A stretch of 46,760 nt of DNA, taken from NCBI GenBank assembly GCA_016208525.1, contig JACQYJ010000004.1:1-46760 (forward strand). The letters run 5' to 3'. Source of the DNA: Deltaproteobacteria bacterium (lineage in GTDB: Bacteria > Desulfobacterota > JAENJC01). Positions 23,674-31,238 of this stretch are shown in pieces. Position numbers and translations under genes: made by a program. The notes below the pieces were generated by a model that saw nothing but the letters and a program-made list of their open reading frames with translations, searched no databases and had not been told where the DNA came from. Every line of letters starts with the position of its first letter. The stretch's first letter is position 1.

Positions 23674-25746
23674 ATGAAGGACGATAAAAAGACAAAGGAA
23701 CAACTGCAACATGAACTGAAGGCGTTGCGGTTAAAGGTTGCCGAACTGGAGGCAACGGAGGCTGTGCGCAAACTTACGGAAGAAAAACTTCGTAAGAGCG
23801 AGGCCAGCCTTGCAAATGCCCAGAGGATCGCCCGTCTCGGCAACTGGGACTGGGATATAGTAAATAACGAGCTGGCCTGGTCTGACGAGATATATCGCAT
23901 CTTCGGCGTGGAACCTCGTGAGTTCGCGGCCACTTATAAGGCATTTCTTGAATATGTCCACCCTGACGACAGGGAGCTTGTCAAGAAAGCGGTTGACGTG
24001 GCATTATCCGGCGGGGAAGATTATAGCATTGACCATCGCATAGTTTTGCCGGACGGGGCTATCCGCATTGTCCATGAACGCGCAGAGGTTGTATTTGATG
24101 CTTCATGCGAGCCTGTCAGAATGATCGGGACTGCGCAGGATGTGACCGAGCACAAGAAGATTGAGGAAGAGCTTCGTAAGCTCTCAATGGCGATTGAGCA
24201 CAGCGTCAATATCGTATTTATTACGGACAAGGAAGGGAATATCGAGTATGTAAACCCGATGTTTGAGAAGGTCACCGGATGGGACAGGGTGGATGTTATC
24301 GGCAAGACACCGAGGATACTTGGCTCCGGCGAGACGACAGGGGCGGAATACGAAGAGTTGTGGAAGACTATTGATGCAGGGAAAACATGGCGGGGGTCAT
24401 TTAAAAACAAGAGGAAGGACGGACGGCCTTATTGGGGTAATGGCGTAATCACGCCTATTAATAACGAGAAAGGGGAGATAACCCATTTCCTTGCCGTTCA
24501 GGAGGATATAACCGAGAGGAGAATCAGTGAAGAAAGGGCCAGCTACCTTGCAAGCCACGATGAGTTGACCGGCCTTGTTAACCGGATAAGGTTCATAGAG
24601 CTTCTTAACGGATGGATATATGTCAGGACGCATAGTCCCGGAGTCCTGCTGTTGCTGAATATTGACGATTTCAAGCTGATCAATGATGTATACGGCCACG
24701 GCCTGGGAGATGAACTCCTGCGGTCTATGGCCGGTTTCCTTCAGAGCCTCCTTAAAGAATCAGAGGCGCAATACATAAAAACCTCCGGAGAAATTATTGC
24801 AGGCCGCATGGGAGGGGATGAGTTTGCAGTCTTTTTGCCATACTTCGGTGAGAGGGAGGGGACGGATTTAGCCGAACGCATCCGGGGGATGGTAGAAGCT
24901 TCCCGCCCGGTGGATGGAGATATCCATATAACGGTAAGTGCCGGTGTAGCGCTTTATCCGGGACATTCGGCAACTGCCAGCGGTTTGCTTGCAAAGGCCG
25001 GTGCGGCGGTGTCCCGCGCCAAGGAAAATGGCCGCAACAGATGCCATCTATACTGTCCAGGGGATATGTATCTGGAGAATATCTATTCAAGGCTTGCAGA
25101 AAAGGCCGCTATCCAGAAGGCGCTGTCAGACGACCGTTTTGTTCCATGGTTCCAGCCGATACTCTGCCTCAAAGACAATAAGGCGCACCATTATGAGGCC
25201 CTCGCCCGCATGAGGGACGAAAAGGGGAGCATCCTTTTACCAGAGGTATTTATAGACACTGCGGAGAGGTTTGGCCTGATCGGGGCCATTGACAGGGTCA
25301 TTACAGAGAAGACCATGATCTGTCAGGCAGAGATGGGGAGGCAGAAGAAGCACGTATCTTTTGGAATGAACCTTTCCGGGAAGGACCTGGGTGATGAGGA
25401 TATCCTGCTTTTCCTGCAATCCAGGATCAAGTTTATCTCTGAATTAAAGGCGATGGGGTGCCGGTTTTCGCTTGATGATTTTGGCGTCGGGTTCACATCC
25501 TTTGTGTACCTGAAAAAGATGCAGGTTGATTATATCAAGATAGACGGTTTTTTTGTCAGGCGGCTGCACGAAAATAAGGATGACCAGCACATCGTAAAGG
25601 CAATAACGGATGTCGCAAAGAGCATGGGGATCAAGACCGTTGCGGAATTTGTTGAGAATGAGGAAACCCTCCGGCTTCTCAGGGAGTATGGCGTTGATTA
25701 TGCCCAGGGGTATCTTATAGGAAAACCAGGGCCGGAGCTCCTTTAA
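23674..25746 (+). CDS. PAS-PAS-GGDEF-EAL protein with shortened EAL domain
   Basis: The 690-residue cyclic-di-GMP signalling protein has no membrane segment. It has a coiled coil (1-50), PAS (about 50-165), PAS/PAC (about 165-290), GGDEF (intact GGDEF at 380-384, no RxxD inhibitory site at the usual position) and EAL (EAL at 508-510, LDDFGVGF, YIKIDG, AEFVE). Between FLQSRIK and FISELKAMGC (about residue 586) the roughly 30-residue segment that normally carries the metal-binding ITET glutamate is absent. The likely reading is an active cyclase with an inactive or regulatory EAL domain. It starts 5 bp after livM. Confidence 0.9.
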   Translation: MKDDKKTKEQLQHELKALRLKVAELEATEAVRKLTEEKLRKSEASLANAQRIARLGNWDWDIVNNELAWSDEIYRIFGVEPREFAATYKAFLEYVHPDDRELVKKAVDVALSGGEDYSIDHRIVLPDGAIRIVHERAEVVFDASCEPVRMIGTAQDVTEHKKIEEELRKLSMAIEHSVNIVFITDKEGNIEYVNPMFEKVTGWDRVDVIGKTPRILGSGETTGAEYEELWKTIDAGKTWRGSFKNKRKDGRPYWGNGVITPINNEKGEITHFLAVQEDITERRISEERASYLASHDELTGLVNRIRFIELLNGWIYVRTHSPGVLLLLNIDDFKLINDVYGHGLGDELLRSMAGFLQSLLKESEAQYIKTSGEIIAGRMGGDEFAVFLPYFGEREGTDLAERIRGMVEASRPVDGDIHITVSAGVALYPGHSATASGLLAKAGAAVSRAKENGRNRCHLYCPGDMYLENIYSRLAEKAAIQKALSDDRFVPWFQPILCLKDNKAHHYEALARMRDEKGSILLPEVFIDTAERFGLIGAIDRVITEKTMICQAEMGRQKKHVSFGMNLSGKDLGDEDILLFLQSRIKFISELKAMGCRFSLDDFGVGFTSFVYLKKMQVDYIKIDGFFVRRLHENKDDQHIVKAITDVAKSMGIKTVAEFVENEETLRLLREYGVDYAQGYLIGKPGPELL

Positions 25747-25780
25747 AGTGGCCACTGACACCTGACCACTGGTTTTGATG

Positions 25781-25809
25781 TTTACCCTTCCCCCTTTTTC
25801 TGCTATCAT
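25781..25809 (+). promoter_or_regulatory. Promoter of the deoxynucleoside kinase, apparently leaderless
   Basis: TTTACC (25781-25786), a 17-bp spacer and TATCAT (25804-25809), 8 nt upstream of the ATG at 25818. No Shine-Dalgarno sequence is present (CTCATTCC lies between). Confidence 0.5.
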
Positions 25810-25817
25810 CTCATTCC

Positions 25818-26462
25818 ATGGAAAAATCCAGGTATATCGTCATAGAGGGCCCCATAGGTGTTGGCAAGACCAGTCTTGTAAACCTCCTGATCGAGGAATT
25901 TGGCGGGAGGACAATTCTGGAGGATGTAGAAGGGAATCCATTCCTTTCCGGCTTCTACAGGGACAGGGATAGATACGCCTTTCAGACCCAGCTTTTCTTT
26001 CTACTTTCCAGATACAGACAGCAGTCGGAGATAAACCAGCAGGAGCTGTTCAGCCAGACCACTATTTCCGATTATCTGTTTGCAAAGGACAGGATATTTG
26101 CGGGCATTACCCTTGAAGAAAACGAACTCATCCTTTATGACCAGGTCTATCAGCTCCTTGATGCGAGGGTGCCCGAGCCAGACCTTGTCATCTATCTGCA
26201 GGCCGAGCCTGAAGTGCTTATGGAGAGGATCAGGAGACGGGGAAAGGGTTATGAAAAATCTATTTCACAGGCGTATCTCACAGACATTATACATGCCTAT
26301 AATGACTTTTTCTTCCATTTCAGCGAGACGCCTCTGCTTGTCATAAATACATCCCAGATAGACTTTGTCAAGAGGGGTGGGGATTTCAGCGACCTTGTAA
26401 AGGCAATAAAAAGAATGAAAAAGGGAACTCAGTATTTCTCCCCAATGGGGACGGGAGAATAG
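25818..26462 (+). CDS. Deoxynucleoside kinase (dNK family)
   Basis: The 214-residue protein is of the deoxyadenosine/deoxyguanosine kinase family: P-loop IEGPIGVGKTS, EDVEGNPFLSGFY, QTQLFFLLSRYRQQ, SDYLFAKDRIFA, YDQVYQLLDARVPEPDLVIYLQA and the lid RIRRRGKGYEKSI. It salvages deoxynucleosides; specificity is not readable. It sits just upstream of panB, a pairing seen in several diderm lineages. The last residues (SPMGTGE) run into repeat DNA. Confidence 0.92.
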   Translation: MEKSRYIVIEGPIGVGKTSLVNLLIEEFGGRTILEDVEGNPFLSGFYRDRDRYAFQTQLFFLLSRYRQQSEINQQELFSQTTISDYLFAKDRIFAGITLEENELILYDQVYQLLDARVPEPDLVIYLQAEPEVLMERIRRRGKGYEKSISQAYLTDIIHAYNDFFFHFSETPLLVINTSQIDFVKRGGDFSDLVKAIKRMKKGTQYFSPMGTGE

Positions 26463-26540
26463 TTTAGAGTTGGGAGTTGGGAGTAGGGGCGATCCGGCGG
26501 GTCGCCCAGTTCGCGTAGAATAGGGACTGTCCCCGGATTA
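26463..26540. repeat. Mixed repeat fragments between dNK and panB
   Basis: The word array AGAGTTGGGAGTTGGGAGT is followed by a GATCCGGCGGGTCGCC palindrome-like piece and a half REP element (TAGGGACTGTCCCC, 26521-26534) of the GGGGACAGTCCC family. Confidence 0.65.
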
Positions 26541-26560
26541 AAGGGAAACTGAGGAAAACT

Positions 26561-27358
26561 ATGGAAAAGAAAGTAACAGTCCTTGACATCCAGAAGATAA
26601 AGGATGATGGGCGTAAGATAACCATGCTGACCGCTTATGACTATCCCTTCGCAAGGATACTGGATTCAGCCGGGGTAGATATCCTCCTTGTCGGAGATTC
26701 GTCAGGTTCCGTGGTCGCCGGGTACGAAAATACCCTCCCTGTTACAATGGATGAGGTTATATACCATACAAGGGCAGTTGCCAGAGGCAGGAAAAAGGCC
26801 CTCATGGTGTCTGACATGCCATTTATGTCTTATCAGTTGAGCATCCCTGACGCAAGGTTTAACGCAGGTCGGTTTTTAAAGGAAGGCGGGGCCGAGGCGG
26901 TCAAGATCGAGGGAGGAGTCCAGATTAAGGATACCATAAAGGCCATAGTAGAGATAGATATACCGGTGATGGGGCATATAGGTCTTACCCCGCAATCGAT
27001 CCACAGGATGGGTGGATATAAGATACAGGGGAGAAAAGAGGGGCAGGCCGAGGCGTTACTTGCAGATGCCCTGGCCGTTGAAGAAGCCGGAGCTTTTGCC
27101 GTGGTATTGGAAGGCGTTACGGCAGCGCTCGCAGAAAAGATAACAAGAGAGCTTAGAATCCCGACGATAGGAATCGGGGCCGGGCCTCATTGCTCCGGGC
27201 AGGTGCTCGTTATCCATGACCTTCTCGGCCTTTCAGGAAGGAAGCTGAAGTTTGCAAGACAGTATGCCGACATGGAAAAGGTGATGTCTGAGGCCGTCAA
27301 AAAATATCTTGATGACGTAAAAAGCGGGAGCTTCCCTTCTGAAGAGGAGAGTTTTTAA
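26561..27358 (+). CDS. panB: 3-methyl-2-oxobutanoate hydroxymethyltransferase
   Basis: The first committed enzyme of pantothenate synthesis makes ketopantoate from ketoisovalerate and methylenetetrahydrofolate. The 265 residues include MLTAYDYPFARILDSAGVDILLVGDS, DMPFMSYQ, EGGAEAVKIEGG, GHIGLTPQSIHRMGGYKIQGR, VLEGVTAALAEKITREL and GIGAGPHCSGQVLVIHDLLG. GAGGAAA precedes the ATG. It converges with tgt; the 95-bp gap (27359-27453) shows no clear terminator. Confidence 0.97.
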   Translation: MEKKVTVLDIQKIKDDGRKITMLTAYDYPFARILDSAGVDILLVGDSSGSVVAGYENTLPVTMDEVIYHTRAVARGRKKALMVSDMPFMSYQLSIPDARFNAGRFLKEGGAEAVKIEGGVQIKDTIKAIVEIDIPVMGHIGLTPQSIHRMGGYKIQGRKEGQAEALLADALAVEEAGAFAVVLEGVTAALAEKITRELRIPTIGIGAGPHCSGQVLVIHDLLGLSGRKLKFARQYADMEKVMSEAVKKYLDDVKSGSFPSEEESF

Positions 27359-27453
27359 AGGTGAGGTATGTTTCAACGACCAGGCTCAGTGGCGCGTTTT
27401 TATGTTTTTAGAGTTTTGCAAGACCCTCTTATTTCCTTTTCCGGGGAAGGGAA

Positions 27454-28647
27454 TTAATCCTCATGAATCTCTGCTGCTATCCTGTCGCTGTAAAACTCCT
27501 TATAAAACCTCTCGAACCGCTCTTCTTCCAGGGCGGCTCGGACGCCTTTCATCAGGTTCAGATAGTAATATAGGTTGTGAATGGTGTTCAGCCTTGACGA
27601 TAGAATCTCCTTGGCCATATAAAGGTGCCTCAGATATGCCCTGCTGAAATTCCTGCATGTATAACAGCCGCATTCAGGGTCTATAGGGGATGGATCACTT
27701 ATATATCTTGAATGTTTAATCTGAATAGCGCCGGAGGATGTAAACAGCATCCCGTTCCTGGCGTTTCTCGTAGGGATGACGCAGTCGAACATGTCTATCC
27801 CGCGCCGAACACCTTCTATCAGGTCTTCCGGGAGTCCCACGCCCATAAGATATCTGGGCCTCTCCTCCGGGAGATGCGGCGCTGAGACCTCTATCATCTC
27901 GTGCATCTCCTCCTTGCTCTCCCCGACAGATAGTCCTCCAAGGGCATAACCATCAAACCCTATATTTACAGTCTCCCTCGCAGAAACCTCCCTTAGCTCC
28001 TTAAACATGCTCCCCTGGACTATGCCGAAAAGGGCCTGCCCACCTTCACTACCGGGGACAGTCCCGAATCTGCGGCCTTCGGCCCGTAATTCTGAGACAG
28101 TCCCCTCCTGGCGCAGTTGATGCTCCCTGCACCTCTTCCCCCACCTCAGAGTCCTCTCCATAGAAGACTTTGCATAGTCAAAGGTTGCGGGATAAGGGGT
28201 GCATTCGTCCAGTATCATCATGATGTCGGAACCGAGCGCCTCCTGTATCTCTATGGCGCTTTCCGGAGTCAGGGTATGCTTTGCGCCGTCTATGTGGGAC
28301 TGGAAATAGACTCCATCCTCCGTTATCTTTCTCAGGTCTCCAAGGCTGAATACCTGGAATCCACCGCTGTCGGTAAGGATAGAGCCGCCCCAGGCCATAA
28401 ACTTGTGAAGACCGCCAAGCTCGCGAATGATCTTATGTCCCGGCCTGAGCATGAGGTGGTATGTGTTCCCAAGGATTATTTCAGCCCCAAGGTCCTTAAC
28501 CTCGTGTGGCGTCATGGCCTTGACTGTCGCAACGGTACCTACCGGCATGAATACAGGGGTATTTACCACACCGTGCCTTGTATAAAACCGCCCAAGCCTG
28601 GCATTGGAAGATCTGTCTTTCTTTAGAAGTTCAAATTTAAAATCCAA
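27454..28647 (-). CDS. tgt: tRNA-guanine transglycosylase, with in-frame REP insertion
   Basis: The enzyme exchanges guanine 34 for the queuosine precursor in tRNA. The 397 residues include NTYHLMLRPG, SGGFQVFSL, DIMMILDECTPY, ALFGIVQGS, FDCVIPTRNARNG (nucleophile Asp) and the zinc site CGCYTCRNFSRAYLRHL. The family length is about 370-375. The excess lies between EHQLRQ and GGQALFGIVQG and is the translated GGGGACAGTCCC element (GTVSELRAEGRRFGTVPGSE). It starts at TTG 28647 with AGGGTG upstream. It is separated from queA by MITE copy B. Confidence 0.95.
   Translation of the reverse strand: MDFKFELLKKDRSSNARLGRFYTRHGVVNTPVFMPVGTVATVKAMTPHEVKDLGAEIILGNTYHLMLRPGHKIIRELGGLHKFMAWGGSILTDSGGFQVFSLGDLRKITEDGVYFQSHIDGAKHTLTPESAIEIQEALGSDIMMILDECTPYPATFDYAKSSMERTLRWGKRCREHQLRQEGTVSELRAEGRRFGTVPGSEGGQALFGIVQGSMFKELREVSARETVNIGFDGYALGGLSVGESKEEMHEMIEVSAPHLPEERPRYLMGVGLPEDLIEGVRRGIDMFDCVIPTRNARNGMLFTSSGAIQIKHSRYISDPSPIDPECGCYTCRNFSRAYLRHLYMAKEILSSRLNTIHNLYYYLNLMKGVRAALEEERFERFYKEFYSDRIAAEIHED
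28051..28107. repeat. GGGGACAGTCCC REP element inside tgt
   Basis: The element begins GGGGACAGTCCCGAATCTGC and ends GAGACAGTCCCCT, with a GCGGCCTTCGGCCCG hairpin in the core. It adds about 20 codons in frame, just before the ALFGIVQG block. Confidence 0.85.
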
Positions 28648-28659
28648 TTCACACCCTTT

Positions 28660-28757
28660 TTGACACTGATCAACACAGATTTTTTATGATTTTCACAGAG
28701 GTATAAATTAGTAACTCAGTGTAGATCATATTTTTTCTGTGTCTTTCTGTGTCTAAT
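28660..28757. repeat. Imperfect inverted repeat of ACACAGA words
   Basis: GACACTGATCAACACAGATT on the left faces TTTTTTCTGTGTCTTTCTGTGTC on the right. The family resembles the common ATCTGTGTTCATCTGTG-type dispersed repeats. It lies directly against MITE copy B. Confidence 0.6.
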
Positions 28758-28921
28758 CCTAAAAAAACATTTAGCCAGAGACTTTCACGGACAAAACACA
28801 GATATATTAAATACTTATCAAAAACAATAGAATCACCTTTTGGGTGAAACAGTTTTTCTTTTGAGATGCTTGCTTATCAGGGTTTGTCCGTGTTCGTCAG
28901 TGGCCAATTGCCGTTTTTAGG
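28758..28921. mobile_element. MITE-like element, copy B (164 bp) with 5-bp target duplication
   Basis: The ends are CCTAAAAAAACATTTAGCC and AATTGCCGTTTTTAGG, imperfect terminal inverted repeats of about 35 bp that include CACGGAC and GTCCGTG. A TCACC-TTTT-GGGTGA hairpin lies in the centre. The perfect direct repeat CTAAT flanks it (28753-28757 and 28922-28926). It has no coding capacity. It separates queA from tgt. Confidence 0.85.
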
Positions 28922-28930
28922 CTAATGAAT

Positions 28931-30052
28931 TTATATGATTATCATCGCATCGCCGTAGCTGTAAAACCTGTATTTTTTTTCAATTGCCTCTCTATATGCC
29001 TTAGATATCAGCTCCTTGCCGGCAAATGCAGAGACCAGCATGAGGAGAGTAGATTTGGGAAGGTGAAAGTTGGTTATCAGGGCGTCTACAACCTTGAAGG
29101 TATAACCTGGATATATAAAAATAGACGTTTTGCCCTTTCCATCCTTGACCCCCCAAACCCCACCCTTGCCCTCTCCCTGAAGGAGTGGGGATAAGGAGGT
29201 GGCTGTTGCCTCCAGGGTACGCAGGGAAGTGGAGCCTACAGCAATCACCCTGCGGCCTTCAGCCTTTGCCCTGTTTATCTTTTCCGCAGAAGCGGAAGGG
29301 ATCTCATACCTTTCCGGGAGCATCCTGTGTTCCTTAATATTCTCAACCCTGACAGGAAGAAAGGTCCCGGGTCCGACATGAAGGGTTACAGGGGCAGTAT
29401 CGATCCCCTTCTCTTTTATCTTTTTTAAAAGGGCGTCAGTGAAGTGAAGGCCGGCGGTAGGCGCCGCCACTGCCCCATTCTTCTCGGCGAATACAGTCTG
29501 GTATCTTTCTTTATCCTGAATTACGGGGACAGTCCCGATTCTACGACTACGCTGCGCTTCGTCCGTAAATCTGGGACAGTCCCCTCCCCTTCTTATGTAC
29601 GGCGGCAGAGGAACCTGCCCGACCTCTTCCAACACCTCTTCAAAAGGCCTGTCGGTATGAAATCTTATCTTAAACCTGCCATCCCCAACCTCTTCCAATA
29701 CCTCGCCCTTCAGATTATCACTGAACTGGATAAACACTCCCGGCCTTATCCTCTTCCCACCGACAAGGCACTCCCAGACATCTTCTCCACCACTATCCCT
29801 TTCTAACAGGAATATCTCGGCCTTTCCTCCGGCGCCCTTTTTCCCGACAAGCCTTGCAGGGATTACTCTGGTGTCATTGATAACAAGAAGGTCTCCGGGC
29901 TTAAGGTAATCTATTATTTCAAAGAAGAGGCGCTGTTCAATCATCCCGCCATCTCTGTTAACAACCATCAGCCTTGAATGGTCCCGCTCCTCACAAGGTT
30001 CCTGGGCTATCAGTTCTTCGGGAAGGGTAAAGCCAAAATCATTAATATTCAT
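28931..30052 (-). CDS. queA: S-adenosylmethionine:tRNA ribosyltransferase-isomerase, with two repeat insertions
   Basis: QueA transfers and isomerises the ribosyl group of SAM onto the queuosine precursor in tRNA. Motifs: FTLPEELIAQEP, DHSRLMVVNR, LVINDTRVIPARLVGKK, EIFLLE, PLPPYI, GAVAAPTAGLHFT, LHVGPGTFLPV and LITNFHLPKSTLLMLVSAFAG. The length is 373 versus about 340-345 normally. Insert 1 after PPYIRRG is a REP element (CPRFTDEAQRSRRIGTVPV). Insert 2 after LRTLEATAT is a different palindrome (LSPLLQGEGKGGVWGVKDGKG minus its ends). Both keep the frame. ATG directly follows the upstream stop (TAAATG). Confidence 0.95.
   Translation of the reverse strand: MNINDFGFTLPEELIAQEPCEERDHSRLMVVNRDGGMIEQRLFFEIIDYLKPGDLLVINDTRVIPARLVGKKGAGGKAEIFLLERDSGGEDVWECLVGGKRIRPGVFIQFSDNLKGEVLEEVGDGRFKIRFHTDRPFEEVLEEVGQVPLPPYIRRGGDCPRFTDEAQRSRRIGTVPVIQDKERYQTVFAEKNGAVAAPTAGLHFTDALLKKIKEKGIDTAPVTLHVGPGTFLPVRVENIKEHRMLPERYEIPSASAEKINRAKAEGRRVIAVGSTSLRTLEATATSLSPLLQGEGKGGVWGVKDGKGKTSIFIYPGYTFKVVDALITNFHLPKSTLLMLVSAFAGKELISKAYREAIEKKYRFYSYGDAMIII
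29135..29190. repeat. CCCTTGCCCTCTCC palindromic repeat inside queA
   Basis: CCCCACCCTTGCCCTCTCC with its partial inverse GGAGTGGGG is the common SPLLQGEGKGG-type repeat, here in frame in queA. Confidence 0.65.
29524..29585. repeat. GGGGACAGTCCC REP element inside queA
   Basis: This 62-bp copy is nearly identical to the intergenic copy at 6413-6476 (CGATTCTACGACTACGCTGCG core, GGGACAGTCCCCT end). It encodes about 20 residues in frame. Confidence 0.9.
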
Positions 30053-31237
30053 TTATGAGCCATTCATCCTCTTGATTGTGACGCCGGGGTAATACCACTT
30101 AAGGATATCTTTGTAGCTCTTGCCTTCCTCTGCCATCCCCTTTGCCCCCCACTGACACATCCCAACCCCGTGCCCGCCTCCGCTTCCGGCAAAGTAGACA
30201 AAATCCTCCTTAATCTTTAAAGTAAAATCAGTGCTCCTGATGTTTTCAAATCCTAGGGCCTCCCTGAAATCCTTGCCCTCTAACACAAAAGAGCCTTTGC
30301 TGTGCCTGATTGATATTCTGGTAACCCTTCCAGAACTGGACCTCTTAAGGATTGAAACCGACTCAATATTGCCTATCCCGCTATTGAAGCGCCTGAGCCT
30401 GTCTCTCAAACCGTTCATATCTATCTTATGCTGCCAGAAGTAGTTGGGGGCCTCGGTACAGTGAGGGTCTTTTATACTCTTTAGATATGGTATCTCCTTT
30501 CCCCACACCTCCAGTGCGGCCTCAGTCTTTCCCCCGCAGGAAGAATGATAAAGGGCCTGGATCATCTCGCCATTATAATAGGCTGCCTCTCCCTCAGTCT
30601 CTTTCACTGCCTGGCGCGCAAGTTCATCCTCGCTGTCAATCCCGCTGTAAACCTGACTTGTAACCGTTGATTCCAGATCATACATTGGATACTTCCTGCT
30701 CTTTTTCTGATAAAGGGCATAAGTCCTGGCAACCACGGCCTGGGCCTTTACTGCCTCCATGGGCCACTTTGATGATATTTCCTGGTTTATGAGGCCAACC
30801 AGATAGTCCTCCAGTTTAAGCTCATTTATCAGGAGCAGACTTGAATTGTCTTTTACTATCTCTATCTTCCCGCGGTAACTCTTCCCATTTACCTTAATAC
30901 CGGGTTCTTTCGATTCTATCTTTAGCGATGAATACAATGTCCCGTTAACAACTATTCCACCTCTGCCGGCCTTTGCCTCAATGTCTGCATTGCTCAGGAT
31001 AGATACCTTATCATTGCCGATCACCCCTGTTATCGCGGCCCCGTCTCCCCCAACGCTTGCCACAGTCCCTTTGTATATGGCAACCCTAACGGTCTCCCGG
31101 GATTCCCAGGCAAACGAAGGATCGTAAAAAAACAGGCAAAAGGTAAAAGATAAAAGGTAAAAGATAAAATACAAACGGTTAGAGGTCTCCTTTTGACCTT
31201 TAACCTTTAGCCTTTCGCCCTTTTCCATCCGATTCAA
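30053..31237 (-). CDS. SpoIID/LytB-domain protein (putative secreted peptidoglycan-acting protein)
   Basis: The 394-residue protein has an N-terminal hydrophobic segment (LYFIFYLLSFTFCLFFYDPSFA) that would act as a signal peptide, then a SpoIID domain: LEDYLVGLINQEISSKWPMEAVKAQAVVARTYALY, SGIDSEDELARQAVKET, YHSSCGGKTEAALEVWG and the C-terminal GGGHGVGMCQWGAKGMA. Family members are lytic transglycosylases in sporulators and occur in non-sporulating diderms, probably for cell-wall remodelling. TTG 31237 has GGAG at 6-7 nt; ATG 31228 is an alternative. The n-region and hydrophobic core are encoded by word repeats. Confidence 0.85.
   Translation of the reverse strand: MNRMEKGERLKVKGQKETSNRLYFIFYLLSFTFCLFFYDPSFAWESRETVRVAIYKGTVASVGGDGAAITGVIGNDKVSILSNADIEAKAGRGGIVVNGTLYSSLKIESKEPGIKVNGKSYRGKIEIVKDNSSLLLINELKLEDYLVGLINQEISSKWPMEAVKAQAVVARTYALYQKKSRKYPMYDLESTVTSQVYSGIDSEDELARQAVKETEGEAAYYNGEMIQALYHSSCGGKTEAALEVWGKEIPYLKSIKDPHCTEAPNYFWQHKIDMNGLRDRLRRFNSGIGNIESVSILKRSSSGRVTRISIRHSKGSFVLEGKDFREALGFENIRSTDFTLKIKEDFVYFAGSGGGHGVGMCQWGAKGMAEEGKSYKDILKWYYPGVTIKRMNGS
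31131..31222. repeat. GGTAAAAGATAAA word array encoding a signal peptide
   Basis: Tandem AGGTAAAAGATAAA words (31140-31168) and the opposite-arm words GACCTTTAACCTTTAGCCTTT (31193-31215) lie at the 5' end of the SpoIID-like gene. They are read there as VKGQK... and FIFYLLSFTFCL. Confidence 0.75.
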
Positions 31238-31238
31238 A

